Shown piece by piece: positions 53,700-64,000 of a stretch of DNA of 64,000 nt. The DNA is from Sapria himalayana (lineage: Eukaryota; Streptophyta; Magnoliopsida; Malpighiales; Rafflesiaceae): positions 18,082 to 82,081 of the forward strand of contig JAREIK010005960.1 in NCBI GenBank assembly GCA_029783825.1, given 5' to 3'. The first letter of the stretch is position 1. Each line of letters starts with the position of its first letter. Made by a program: the position numbers and the translations under genes. Under the pieces are notes generated by a model, which was given only the letters and a program-made list of their open reading frames with translations, was not told where the DNA came from and searched no databases.

Positions 53700-56600
53700 G
53701 ATAGATAGAAATATAAATAGATAGTTAGAAAGATATATAGATACATTTATAGAAATAAATATAGATAGATAGATAGATTGATTGATCGGTAGATAAATGG
53801 AATTAAAGACTGATAGATAGATTGATAGTGTGACATATAAATAGATAGATAGACGTGTAGATAAATGGATCAATAGACAATCAAATAGATAGATAGATTG
53901 ACAGAGTGATAGACTTATAAATAGACAAATAGATAGATAGATAGATAGCCAAGTTGATAGACAGATTGATAGATAGATTGATATATAGATTGATAGATAG
54001 ATTGATAGACAGATTGATAGAATCATTGATAGACAAATTGAAAATTAGTTAGCTATAAAAATTAATAGCCAGATAGATAGATAGATAGAAAGGTAGATAG
54101 ATAGATTAATTGATTAAAAAAAGATAAATAGATTGATAGATTGCCAGATTGATTGACAAATAGATAAGTAGATTATAAGATACTTTGATAGTTTAAAAGA
54201 TAGATAGACAAATAGTTAGATAGATAGATAAATAGATAGATAGACATATAAATAGATATATAGATAGTTAGAATGATAGATAGATATATAAATAGACACA
54301 TAGATAAATAGACAAATAGATAGGTAGGTAGGTAGATAGATAAACTGATAATAGATAGATAGATATTTAGATAGATAGACATTTAGATAGATAGATAAAA
54401 GTCATATAGATATATATATAGAAATATAGATAAACAGGTAGATAGATAGAAAATTAGAAAGAAAGATGGACAGACAGATAGGCAGATAGATAGATATACA
54501 TGAAAATAGACAAATAGATAGACAAAAAGATAAAGAGAAAGATATACAGATAGATATATAGATTGATAGACAGATAGTGAGACAGATAGATAAATAGATA
54601 GCTTGACAAATAGATAGACATAAAGAGAGACAAATAATTAGATAGATAGATATAGTGATTGATTGATATAAAGATAAATAGCAAATAGATAAATAGATAG
54701 ATAAATAAATACATTGATAGATTGATAGATAGACATATAGATATATAAATAGAAAAACAGATAGATAAACAAATAAGCAAACATATAGATAGAAAAATAG
54801 ACATACAGATAGACAGATAGATAGACATATAGATAACGTGAGTGATATACAAATAGATAGACATATAGATAGACAGGTAGATTGATAGATAGATAAACAA
54901 ATAGATAAATATTAAGATAGATAGATAGATCGAAAGAAACAAAGATAAATAGATAGACATATAGATAGAAAGATAGATTGAATGATAGACAGATAGATAG
55001 TCAAACAAATATACTGACATATAGAAAGATATATATAAAAACATAGAAATATAGATAGATAGATAAATATATAGATAGATAGATCTATACAAAGATATAT
55101 AGAAAGATAGACAATTAGAGAAATAGATAGACAATTAGATAGATAGACTGACATATAAAAATAAAGATAGATACATATATAGATAGATAGATAGGTAGAT
55201 AGATAGACAAATTGACAAATATTAGACTTATAGATAGATTGATTGATTGATAGACAAATTGATAGATTAATAGAAAGATAGATAAACAAATAGTCAGATC
55301 GATAGACATATAGATAGGTAATTAGATAGAAAGATAGATTGATAGATAGATAGACAAACTAATAGACTGCATATAGAAAGAGAGATATAAAAATAGTAGA
55401 AATATAAATAGATAGATAGATAAAAGACATATATATAGATAGATAAACATACCGATAGACTAATAGTAAGTTACATGGATAAATAGATTGATAGAAAGAT
55501 GCATATATAGATAGATAGATAGCTAGAAAGATAGATAATTAGAAAGACACATAAATAGATACATTTATATATAGATAAATAATCAAATAATAGAGATAGA
55601 TAGATAGATAAACATACAATAGATAGATCGATAGATAGATAGATAGACAGATAGAATGACATATAGACAAACAGATAGGTAGATAGATAAACATATAGAT
55701 AAAAAGATATCTTGATAAATAGATAGATAGATAAATAGGTTTATAGAAAGATAGATATACAATTACATAGACAGATAGAAAGATAGATAGTACGATAGAT
55801 AGAGAGATAAATAGACAAATAATTAGAATAAAAAGTTTAAAGTCAAATAATAAGACATCGAAATAAAAATAGATAGATGGATAGAAAGACAAATAGGGAG
55901 ACATTAAGATATATGGATATATAGACAAATAGATAGTTAGATTAATAGACAGATAGATAGATGGATAGATAGATAGATATACTTATTGAAAGTTGTATTG
56001 ATAGAGCGAAAGATAGTATTTCTGATAGATGGATAGATAATTAATTAGATTGATAGATAAATTGATTGGTATATAGATAGATAGATATATAGATAGATAG
56101 ATAGACAGATAGATAGATAGAATGATATATAGATAGATAGATAGATTGGTAGATACATCAATATAAAAAAAAGATAGACAAATAGATAGCCAGATGGGTA
56201 GATAGATAAATAGATATATAGATAGATGGATAGATAAATAGTTAGCCAGATAGATAGACAAATAGAAAGATAGACAGATAGATAGAATGATAGATAGATA
56301 TAAAGATATATAGACAGATAGAAAGACAAATAGATAGATAGATAGGAGACAGATAGATACACAAATAGATAGATAGATAGATAGAAAACAAGTATAAAGA
56401 CATATTGACAGATACATTGACAAATAGATAGACACATAGATATATAGATACATAGATAAATAGATAGACAGATAGATAGACAGATATATAGACACAAAGT
56501 TTGTCAAACAGATAGGTAGATAGATAGATAGACAGATATAAAAATAAATAGATAGATAGATAGACTAATAGTTAGATAGATAGATTTATATATAGAATGA

Positions 56601-56897
56601 TATATAAAAAGTTATATTGATAGATAGACACATATATAGATAGATCAATAGACTAATAGATAGAAATATAGATATATAAATAAATAAATACACATACAGA
56701 TATATAGACAAATAAACAAATAGATAGATAGACAAATAGATAGAAAAATAGTGGCATATAGGCATACAACTATATAGATAGATGGACATATTGAAAAAGA
56801 GATAGATATACAAACAGATAGAAAGATAGATAATTAGATATATAGAGAGATATGCCGAAAGATACACAGACATATAGGCAGATAGATTGTTTGATAT
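41154..56897 (-). repeat. GATA/GACA tetranucleotide array, right arm and beyond
   Basis: About 15.7 kb of GATA/GACA with variants, bounded by CACTA termini on both sides (41150 and 56898). 41154-51799 mirrors 1-9465; 51800-56897 has its partner outside the window. It holds long TA runs (about 42340-42392, 43616-43662, 48223-48267, 48439-48490, 53650-53694), generally longer than the left-arm equivalents, and TAA runs near 47870-47893. The long frames on the minus strand are repeat artefacts. Confidence 0.95.
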
Positions 56898-57620
56898 CAC
56901 TACAAGAAAATCAATTTAGCTATGGAAATTTACCTAGGGATCAATTCATAACTAAATTGCGAAAAATTATCTAGGGAAAAGCTAGTGATTTTTGATTTTA
57001 CATTGAAATAAAAATTTTTAATGGATTTTCGATGGAATTAGTCGATTGAAAATTTTCTTCGCAATCTTTTTTCGTAAATTTCTACACATTGAAAAGTAGG
57101 AAATTAATGATGGATTTAGCCATGGATTTTTTTGGCTAAATAGTTCCGGACAAAATTCATCGCTAAAATGTTCGTAAATTCCATGCAAAGAAAAGACAGA
57201 AATTTAGCGATAGATTTAGCAATGGATTTTCCCTAGCTAATTAGATCCAGACATAAACCATCGCTAATATGCTCGTAAATTCCACGCAAATAAAAGTAGA
57301 GAATTTAGCAATGGATTTAGCGACGGATTTTTCATAGCTAATTAGTTCCGGACATAATCTATCGCTAATATAATCATAAATTTCACTCAAATAAAAGCTA
57401 GAAATTTAGCGACGAATTTTGATACGAATTTTTCCTAGCTAATTAGATCGATACAAAATCCATCGCTAACTAATTATCTGATTTTTTTTACTATTTTATA
57501 TTTTATTATGAGCGATTATTCTTTAAATTTTATTTTTCACAAAATATATCTATTTAGCTAGAGATTTTTCCCTAGCTATTTGGGTTGGGGATAAATTTTA
57601 TCACTAATTTTTAATGATAT
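56898..57620 (+). mobile_element. Left end of a third CACTA element (C)
   Basis: CACTACAAGAAAATCAATTT abuts the GATA array and is preceded by TAT. It is followed by AGCTATGG, ACCTAGGGA and GCGATGGATTT-type subterminal repeats. The opposite end is not found in the window, so the element either continues past 64000 or is truncated. Confidence 0.85.
57073..57475 (+). repeat. Four ~101-bp tandem subterminal repeats of element C
   Basis: Units begin with CGTAAATT or CATAAATT at 57073, 57173, 57274 and 57375. Each contains (A)GAAATTTAGCGATG, GATTTAGC, TAGCTAATTAG and (C)ATCGCTAA in the same order. Regular spacing of 100-101 bp suggests tandem duplication of the subterminal binding-site block. Confidence 0.85.
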
Positions 57621-58450
57621 TTTAAAAAATAAATGAACATACAATAAAATTTCTACTAATAAAAATATTATAATTCATAGTATGATAAAATATAATATAT
57701 TTATAAAAATATCATAATTAACGAAAAAAATAGTAAATATTAATATTATTTTAAGTTTAAAAAATAGGTTTATGCCTAAAAGAAATTTTTTAAAAAATAA
57801 TTAATAAAAAATTTGAAAATTTTGAATTATAAAAAAATTTATAATTTTTCATAATAATAAAATGAAAATATATTGATATATTTAAAGATAAGTACACAGA
57901 TATTTGTCCCTACTAAAATTTATAAGAACTAAATAATTGAGTTAAATTTATACTATTAGATTTTAATATTTCATCTTTTTTAAATTTAATAAATATAAAT
58001 TTTTCTTAATAATAAACTCACTTTAAGTAATTTTTAGAATTTTATAAATTATAAATTATAAAAATAAAATGTAATTTTATGACTTGAAAATTTTTTCATA
58101 TTATCTTAATAAAAATTAATATGAATTCTTAAAAATTATAAATTTAAAAAATATATAATTGTATATTTTTAACATAAAGAGTATTTATAATTATTAGGAA
58201 AGTGTCTTGAATACCAATAATCTTTTCATGTGTGCCTTGCTATATTAAGTTTACAAATTTTTTATCCATTTGATATGTTTTTCTATATGAAGCTAAACAT
58301 CTATTTTTTGAAATTATTTATATATTTATTGTTTAATAAATTTGATTTTTCTAAATTGAAAGGTGTTTGCTTTTCATTTGTGACTTGCTACATGCACATT
58401 AATTTGTTGAAAATATTTTATTAAGTAAAAAAAAATTAAGATGAGTCTTA
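57621..58450 (+). other. AT-rich DNA, no gene
   Basis: Extremely AT-rich. The 64-residue frame at 58230-58424 has no recognisable similarity or supporting signals. Confidence 0.55.
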
Positions 58451-58805
58451 AGGGGTGTTTGTTTTTTCGGTTTAATGCTGAAAACAAACCAGTTTCAGCA
58501 TTAAGCTAAAACATATGATATATTTTTAACTCTGTTCACTTAAATTATTTAAAAAATGCTTAAACTATTAAGCTACTTTTTTTTGGCCTTTTCTATTCAG
58601 AAAAAGAGAAATCGAACAATGTCGTATCGAACAATGCTCAATCTAGCATTTTCGATTTCCCCTTCATAAATAAAAAATCCTCCCTCTCTTAATAGAAATA
58701 CAATATTAAAAAAAAACAACTTAATTCTTAATGCTATTAAGTGCCATTAAGCATTTTGCTCATGAAAAGTTTTATTAAGCATTAAGAAAAAAAACAAATG
58801 CCCCC
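58451..58805 (+). mobile_element. Tourist-like (PIF/Harbinger) MITE
   Basis: The termini are AGGGGTGTTTGTTTTTTC on the left and, in reverse complement, GGGGGCATTTGTTTTTTTTC on the right. TTA lies on both sides (58448-58450 and 58806-58808), the usual 3-bp Tourist target duplication. The length of about 355 bp and the absence of an open frame fit a MITE. A hAT-type element is less likely because no 8-bp duplication is seen. Confidence 0.65.
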
Positions 58806-58969
58806 TTAATGTTTTATATATATTTATTGTATATTAAATGTTTTTATAATTTAAAATTAAAACATTAATGGAAATTTAAAACCTAATAAAACTTAATAAA
58901 CTTAATAATTAGAGAATGCAACTTGTCTTTAACTTAATAAACTTAATAAACTCTAAGTCTCTCCATCAG

Positions 58970-58970
<1 letters not shown>
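58806..58970 (+). other. AT-rich DNA upstream of the CT-rich leader
   Basis: Contains TTTATATATATT near 58812 and repeated AACTTAATAA. It could include the promoter of the candidate gene at 59092, but no defined element can be proven. Confidence 0.35.

Positions 58971-59003
<33 letters not shown>
58971..59003 (+). repeat. (CT)n tract, candidate 5'-UTR repeat
   Basis: Sixteen CT units preceded by CTCTAAGTCTCTCC. Such tracts are frequent in plant 5' UTRs just downstream of transcription starts. It lies about 90 bp before a plausible start codon. Confidence 0.8.
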
Positions 59004-59004
<1 letters not shown>

Positions 59005-59074
59005 ACTCCAGTGTGGAGGGATCCATGCTATTTTAAAATCATAAAACCCACTAGTATTTAATGATTCATCATCC

Positions 59075-59089
59075 ATGGCAGAAATCTGA
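59075..59089 (+). promoter_or_regulatory. Short upstream ORF in the candidate leader
   Basis: ATGGCAGAAATCTGA encodes Met-Ala-Glu-Ile and stops 2 bp before the candidate main start codon. If transcribed it could reduce initiation at the main ATG. Inference only. Confidence 0.3.
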
Positions 59090-59091
59090 TT

Positions 59092-59126
59092 ATGGCGTCG
59101 TGGAAGAGATCCGATAAAGTCATCAG
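59092..59126 (+). CDS. Candidate first coding exon of an unidentified host gene (partial)
   Basis: ATG GCG TCG TGG AAG AGA TCC GAT AAA encodes MASWKRSDK, continues to VI and an Arg codon split by the intron, and ends at CATCAG/GTTGGT. The GC-rich local composition, a G at +4 of the start codon, the CT-rich leader upstream and the splice-donor-like junction support a first exon. The remaining exons would lie to the right, beyond an intron longer than any coding block I can find here. I do not recognise the protein from 11 residues. It may be a chance open stretch. Confidence 0.4.
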
Positions 59127-62100
59127 GTTGGTCATTCTTCTATGTTTTTTTATTCATAATTCAATAATCAGCTCTGTGAAAAAAATTCACTACCATGATC
59201 GATGTCATTGAGTAAATTCGTGAATCAAATCAATCGATGAGTAAATTATGTAGCCAACATGTATTTCATTAGTAATGTAGGAATGTTGCTTGTTTTGTCT
59301 CCACTTTAGAAACATGGTGAAATCGTTATTAATCTAAAAGCTAATTCTCATAAAAGAGATCCATCACTAATAATTCTTTCTGTAGATATTTTTTGTCGAG
59401 TTCTGGCAATCCTAAAATTGCATGAATATTCTTGCTGAACATTAATTCATGATTTTTAAATATTTTCCCACCATTCTATATACAATTCTCATTTGCAATA
59501 TGTGGCTGGATTGATATGAAAACCATAATTTACATTGGGGAAAGAGATTGCAAGACTGTGATTATAATAACGTTGTGCCTATTTTGATGTGTAATTATGT
59601 TGAATGTTGACATGTTCTAAATATTGATATGAAGTTTCATTCGTGGTCTTTGGTTCGAATGTTATATGTTTTTTCTTTTTATAATGTGATGTAGGTGCTC
59701 ATGAATATCTATCTAATTTCTATTTCTGCATTTTTCTTTCCTATTTGAGGTTTGGAGTTTACAATTCAAATAAAAACCACAACTTACAAGTAGTTGTGGT
59801 CCCATTTATACTCCAACATACTAGTGTAGTTGTAAGACTACTTACATGTATTTCCTAATTTCTTTATATTACAAAATAATTGTTTTATATTTTTGTTATT
59901 ATTTTTAGAGTTTTGAGAATATAATAATATCGCTATAAGTATTTTTTAAAAGTGTTGATTAATATTATTGGTAAATCAATTTATAAAAGATTTTATATTT
60001 CTTCTAATCTTATTAATCTCGTTAGTATGTTAAAATTTTGAATAAAAAAATTTCACTTATTTTAACTTATAACAAGAATCCAACAATATCACTGCAATTA
60101 ATACCATATTCATCTTGTCATTGTGCCAATATTTTTAAAATGTAATGGTCATTATTATGGGTATAATTCAGAAAAAAAAATATTTTGCTCTTTTTCATTA
60201 TAAAATAATGATTTGAAGCAATTCACTTAATGAAAATAAGTGTTAAAAGTAATATATTTGATATTTTGACCCTTAATATGTAATGTGATGGTATAAAACT
60301 TTTATAAGAAATCATACAAACTTCTCATCTTTTGTCAATCTTTTTTAATTAACTATTCTTTATGTTCAATCATAAAATTTATTTATTTTTGTTCTTTCAT
60401 TCGTTCAAATGTTTATTTATGAGCTACAATTATACTTATCATTAAATATATATGTGAGATTTATCTTGTTGGTATATCCAAACACAAAGAATTATTAGAC
60501 ACAATTCTTTCTTCTCCAATATGTTTCTTGAAAAATTATAAATGGGAAGAAGAATTTTTCACATATTTAATACATTAATAAATGAATAAATGAATCTGTA
60601 ATCTCATTGACTTTATCTTTTACTATAAAAATCAAGACTTAAGAGAAATATGCATATGAAAAAAGTTTTCAACTAATAATAATTCATTTTTATATGCTTA
60701 AACAACATACAACTTATGTTTAATTATATGTGTCTAACTATATATAATATTTGTATAACTATATAACACTCTATATAATTAAATATAATTATATTTGTAA
60801 CTATGTATACATATATGTATACATATATGTTAATCTATATATTTGTTTATAAATTTGTATATATTCATGTATAACTATTTGTATGAATATATTAATATAT
60901 AACTATATGTTTAACTATATAAAAATTTTTATAACTATATATACTATATGTATAATAACATATAACTATAAATAATTGTATCTCACTATATGTATAACTA
61001 TAAAAGCTTAATACATAACTATATTTAGATCAAGTAGTAAGCCAACTATGTACATCATGATATATCTTATCAGATAAAATATATAAAATTTATTTTTTCT
61101 ACGAAAGAGTTGTCATACTTCTTGAGTATTTGATCTCAATACTAAAAAAAATCTCAAATATTTCAAAAATGTCTGAAACTTGGTTTGTAGATTTTAGTTT
61201 AGATATATCAACCTGATTATCTCATGTAATTGGATCATTATCATCGTATACAATTAGTTTCACATACTAACATCTTGATCAACTTAAAAAAATAAAAAAA
61301 TTTGACATATTTCTATGACAAGATATAGTAAATATTGAGTAAAATTATTTAATCATTTCTTGGGAGACTACTTGAGGCTATAAATTGCCTTTCATATTCT
61401 GTACATTATATATGTGTTCTCTACTTTCAGGAACAATAAATCCTATTGACTATTATATAAGTATTTTTTTATATAAATTATTATAAAGAAATGTATTCTT
61501 TATATCTAACTAATACCTATTTTATATATGTGATGATAATTAGAAAGTAATAACCTATTAGTGGTCATGTAATCATATGAAATAATGTGTACCAAGAATC
61601 AATATCATAAGGCTATGTAAATCATTCATTACCAACATAGTCTTATCGATCGATCTTTTCGTTGGGTCCCTCTTTATTATATATATTTGTCTATAATGTA
61701 ATTGGAATGTCCAACTCATCACTCTAAACTGGATCAACTGATATGATAGAAAACTCATTTAAAATAGATAGCAAATGTATCCATTTAGTATATACATCTT
61801 TGGATTGAGATCATCAAGTCTTTTAATGCTCATTTTGATTTCTCTCTCTTGGTGAGATTTAAATGTCATGTCTAGTGGATTATGATTACTTTAGAAGTTC
61901 TTATTTTGTATGTATATATTAGAGGTCATCGTCTTGATGTGATGGCAAGTATCTTTGTCAAAGGACAATAAGTCTTGGATTTGAGATGTATTAGACAGAG
62001 CTTTTATTGATTTTTGAAAGAATATTATTAAGATATTAATATCTCATAAATCTTGCACTAAGCAAGGGTCTTGTATACTGGGTACAACCTCCAATGTTAT

Positions 62101-62515
62101 TATTGAATAATACTTTTCTTGTAGTTCTTATTTTTAAGAAGTAAATGATGTTAAGTATCTGTCATTTAAGCAATTTTTTTAATTTTGAAGATAATTACAT
62201 AATTTATCAAACATCTAGCATTAATATTCTTTTACAAATCATAATTGGTCAGAGAATGAACAAATATCTATTGTAATATTTTAATAATTTAGGACTCCTA
62301 AATATTTTAAGAGTATGATAATGATATGCTTTCATTAATATTCTTTCTCTAGATAATTTCAGGTAGGTCCATTTTTTCTCTTGATTTAGGTGATATTCAA
62401 ACTCAAGACCTCACTGATAAATTATAATTTTTTAGGTTGTGTCTTCAATCGGGTTTTGAGTTTGCTTTTTATCGAAGATGCAATTTCAAACATTCATATG
62501 TTAAAATTTAATCAT
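59127..62515 (+). other. Intron-like or intergenic DNA, no gene recognised
   Basis: Moderately to strongly AT-rich. 60720-61025 is rich in TAACTATATGTATAAC-type imperfect repeats. A CACTA-like string occurs in reverse at about 62110-62123 (TTTTCTTGTAGTT). No coding similarity is seen on either strand. Confidence 0.5.
60720..61025 (+). repeat. AT-rich TAACTATATGTA imperfect repeat
   Basis: TAACTATAT(G/A)T is repeated about fifteen times with irregular spacers. It is probably a degenerate microsatellite. Confidence 0.6.
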
Positions 62516-62539
62516 TTATTTTAGCTTGTTCTTATATAT

Positions 62540-62542
62540 ATA

Positions 62543-62577
<35 letters not shown>

Positions 62578-63395
62578 TGAATATGTATGTGTGTGTGTGT
62601 GTGTTTCCATGTATGTATGCATGTATTGAATTTTTATCCTGTAAAATTAGTTGCTAATTTTTTGTGCCTTGTGTTTTTATGGTCGACGTAATTTTGAACA
62701 AACAAAGATATTTTTGTAGCCCTGGTCAAGGTGTTTATTCCTTTTTTTTATGTTTATGTCAGAACATCTAGTTGTTTGATGTTCATGCTCCATAATGGAT
62801 ATTTATACTCTATGTAAATACTTGTAGAGGGAATAGAATAAGGAGGTCATATATATATATATATCCATTATTTATGTATGCATCCATGTATGTATATATC
62901 CATGTATGTGTGTGTGTATGTATGCATTGAACTTTCATCCTGTAAAATCTAGTTACAATTTTCTTGTGCCTTGTGTTTCTAGGTTCAACACAATTTCAAA
63001 CAAATAAAAATGATTTTCGCAGCCCTGGTTAAGGTATTCCTTTTTTTTAATGCTTATGATAGAATATCTATCTATTTGATGTTAATGCTTCATTATGAAT
63101 ATTTACGATCTACTTTATGTAAATACTTGTAGAGGGAAGATAAAAAAGAGGTCATATATGTATGTACGTATGTATGTATGTATTTATTTATCCATGTATG
63201 TATGTATGTATGTATTGAACTTTCATCCTGTAAAATCTAGTGGCAAATTTCTTGTGCCTTGTGTTTTTAGGTTCAATGCAATTTCGAACAAACAAAGATG
63301 ATTTTTTATACTTATGATAGAATATATAGCTATTTGATGTTCATGCTCCATAATGGATGTTTATGCTCTACTTTATATAAATACTTGTACATATA
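62540..63395 (+). repeat. ~300-bp tandem repeat, nearly three copies
   Basis: Each copy holds ATTGAA followed by TTTCATCCTGTAAAAT (anchors at 62625, 62926 and 63214), then TTGTGCCTTGTGTTT, then AACAAACAAAGAT, then GATGTTCATGCTCCATAATG, then AAATACTTGTAGAGGGAA. A (GTAT)n/(GT)n microsatellite of varying length separates copies. The spacings are 301 and 288 bp. The third copy lacks GCAGCCCTGGT and grades into the next repeat. Confidence 0.85.
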
Positions 63396-63508
63396 TAGCA
63401 GTATATATGTAATTGTACATATATAATGGTTTATATGTACATATACATATATACTAGTATATATGTACAAGTATTTACTAGTATATGTGTATATGTACAT
63501 ATATTCCA

Positions 63509-63540
<32 letters not shown>

Positions 63541-63980
63541 ACATATATCAGTATATATATACATATACTCTACAGTATATGTACATATAAATACTAAGTA
63601 TATGCACATATATACACTACAGTAAATGTACACAAATACTATAGTGTATATGTGTACACTAGTATATATGTACTAGTATTTTCTATTATATGTACATACT
63701 TATACATATACACTGCAGTGTATATTTACATACAGGTACATATATATATGTACATATATACTATAGTGTATATGTATACACTGGTATATATGTACATATA
63801 CACTACAATATATGTACATATTTATATGAACACATAAATACTCAGAATGTGTACATATATACATTATAGTATATGTACATCTACATATTTATTATAGTGC
63901 ATATGTATACACTTGCATATATGTACATTTAAACAATAGTATATATGTACATATATACTATAGTATTATATATTTATCAA
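63385..63980 (+). repeat. TATGTACATA palindromic minisatellite
   Basis: Recurring self-complementary TATATGTACATATA and CACTAGTATATATGTAC-type units, spaced irregularly at roughly 20-60 bp, with a GT run near 63519-63540. It is likely to form cruciforms or hairpins. It continues to the window end, with no gene. Confidence 0.75.
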
Positions 63981-64000
63981 AATAGTACATTATTTGTTTC

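Noticed and set aside
1..56897. CRISPR-like or centromeric satellite array
   Set aside because: The units are 4 bp with drift and no regular repeat-spacer pattern or ~150-180-bp monomer. The context is eukaryotic.
41154..56900. Matching minus-strand frames in the right-arm array
   Set aside because: Same artefact on the TATC strand of the mirrored array.
58230..58424. 64-residue plus-strand frame
   Set aside because: AT-rich, Phe/Leu/Lys-biased chance frame without similarity.
62105..62125. TTTTCTTGTAGTT as the missing right end of CACTA element C
   Set aside because: The last base differs from TAGTG, no TAGCTA-type subterminal repeats precede it, and no TAT follows. Probably chance.
63652..63837. 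61-residue Tyr/Ile/Val frame
   Set aside because: Produced by the TATGTACA repeat.

Overview
The window is eukaryotic, very AT-rich, intron-bearing and dominated by transposons. CACTA (En/Spm) ends with TAGCTAGGGA-type subterminal repeats, a Tourist-like MITE, and fragments of plant gene families (SMXL, kinesin-12, tubulin-folding cofactor D, SmF, an RBM7-like RRM protein) point to a flowering plant. I cannot name the species. There are no rRNA or tRNA genes, no CRISPR arrays and no complete protein-coding gene that I can recognise.

The main structure is an imperfect palindrome of more than 50 kb. Bases 1-25087 reappear in reverse complement at 25459-51799, around a 371-bp single-copy spacer (25088-25458). 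The left arm runs off the window, so the palindrome is longer than what is seen. From the centre outwards each arm holds: about 740 bp of unassigned inner flank; a 5.9-kb CACTA-like element B (18422-24356 / 26198-32155) with a decayed Ulp1-like peptidase, fragments of an RBM7-like gene and an extra foreign-looking exon; about 0.5 kb of TATC/GATA tetranucleotide array; an 8.5-kb CACTA element A (9469-17938 / 32640-41150) with an intact 3-bp target-site duplication; and a huge TATC/TGTC (GATA/GACA) array (1-9465 / 41154-56897).

Element A is a Pack-CACTA. Between its ends it carries intron-containing fragments of four unrelated host genes, all in the same orientation: tubulin-folding cofactor D, the Sm protein SmF, a SMAX1-LIKE (SMXL) ClpB-type protein and a kinesin-12. 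The fragments hold premature stops, several of which look like C-to-T changes at expected CAG or CGA codons and are shared by both arms. The decay therefore began before the inverted duplication. Other small lesions are private to one arm.

Right of the palindrome, 56898 onward starts another CACTA end (C) with four ~101-bp subterminal repeats. It is followed by AT-rich DNA, a Tourist-like MITE (58451-58805), a possible host-gene 5' end (CT-rich leader, short uORF, 35-nt first coding exon with a splice donor at 59127), intron-like DNA, a ~300-bp tandem repeat (62.5-63.4 kb) and a TATGTACA-type palindromic repeat (63.4-64.0 kb).

The long open frames in the tetranucleotide arrays (Ser-Ile-Tyr-Leu repeats) are artefacts of a stop-free 4-bp repeat and are not annotated as genes. 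The most interesting hypothesis is that a read-through transcript of this palindrome would fold into a very long hairpin covering CACTA sequence plus five host-gene fragments, a natural source of siRNAs comparable in design to maize Mu killer. The alternative, an assembly or fold-back artefact, must be excluded first.
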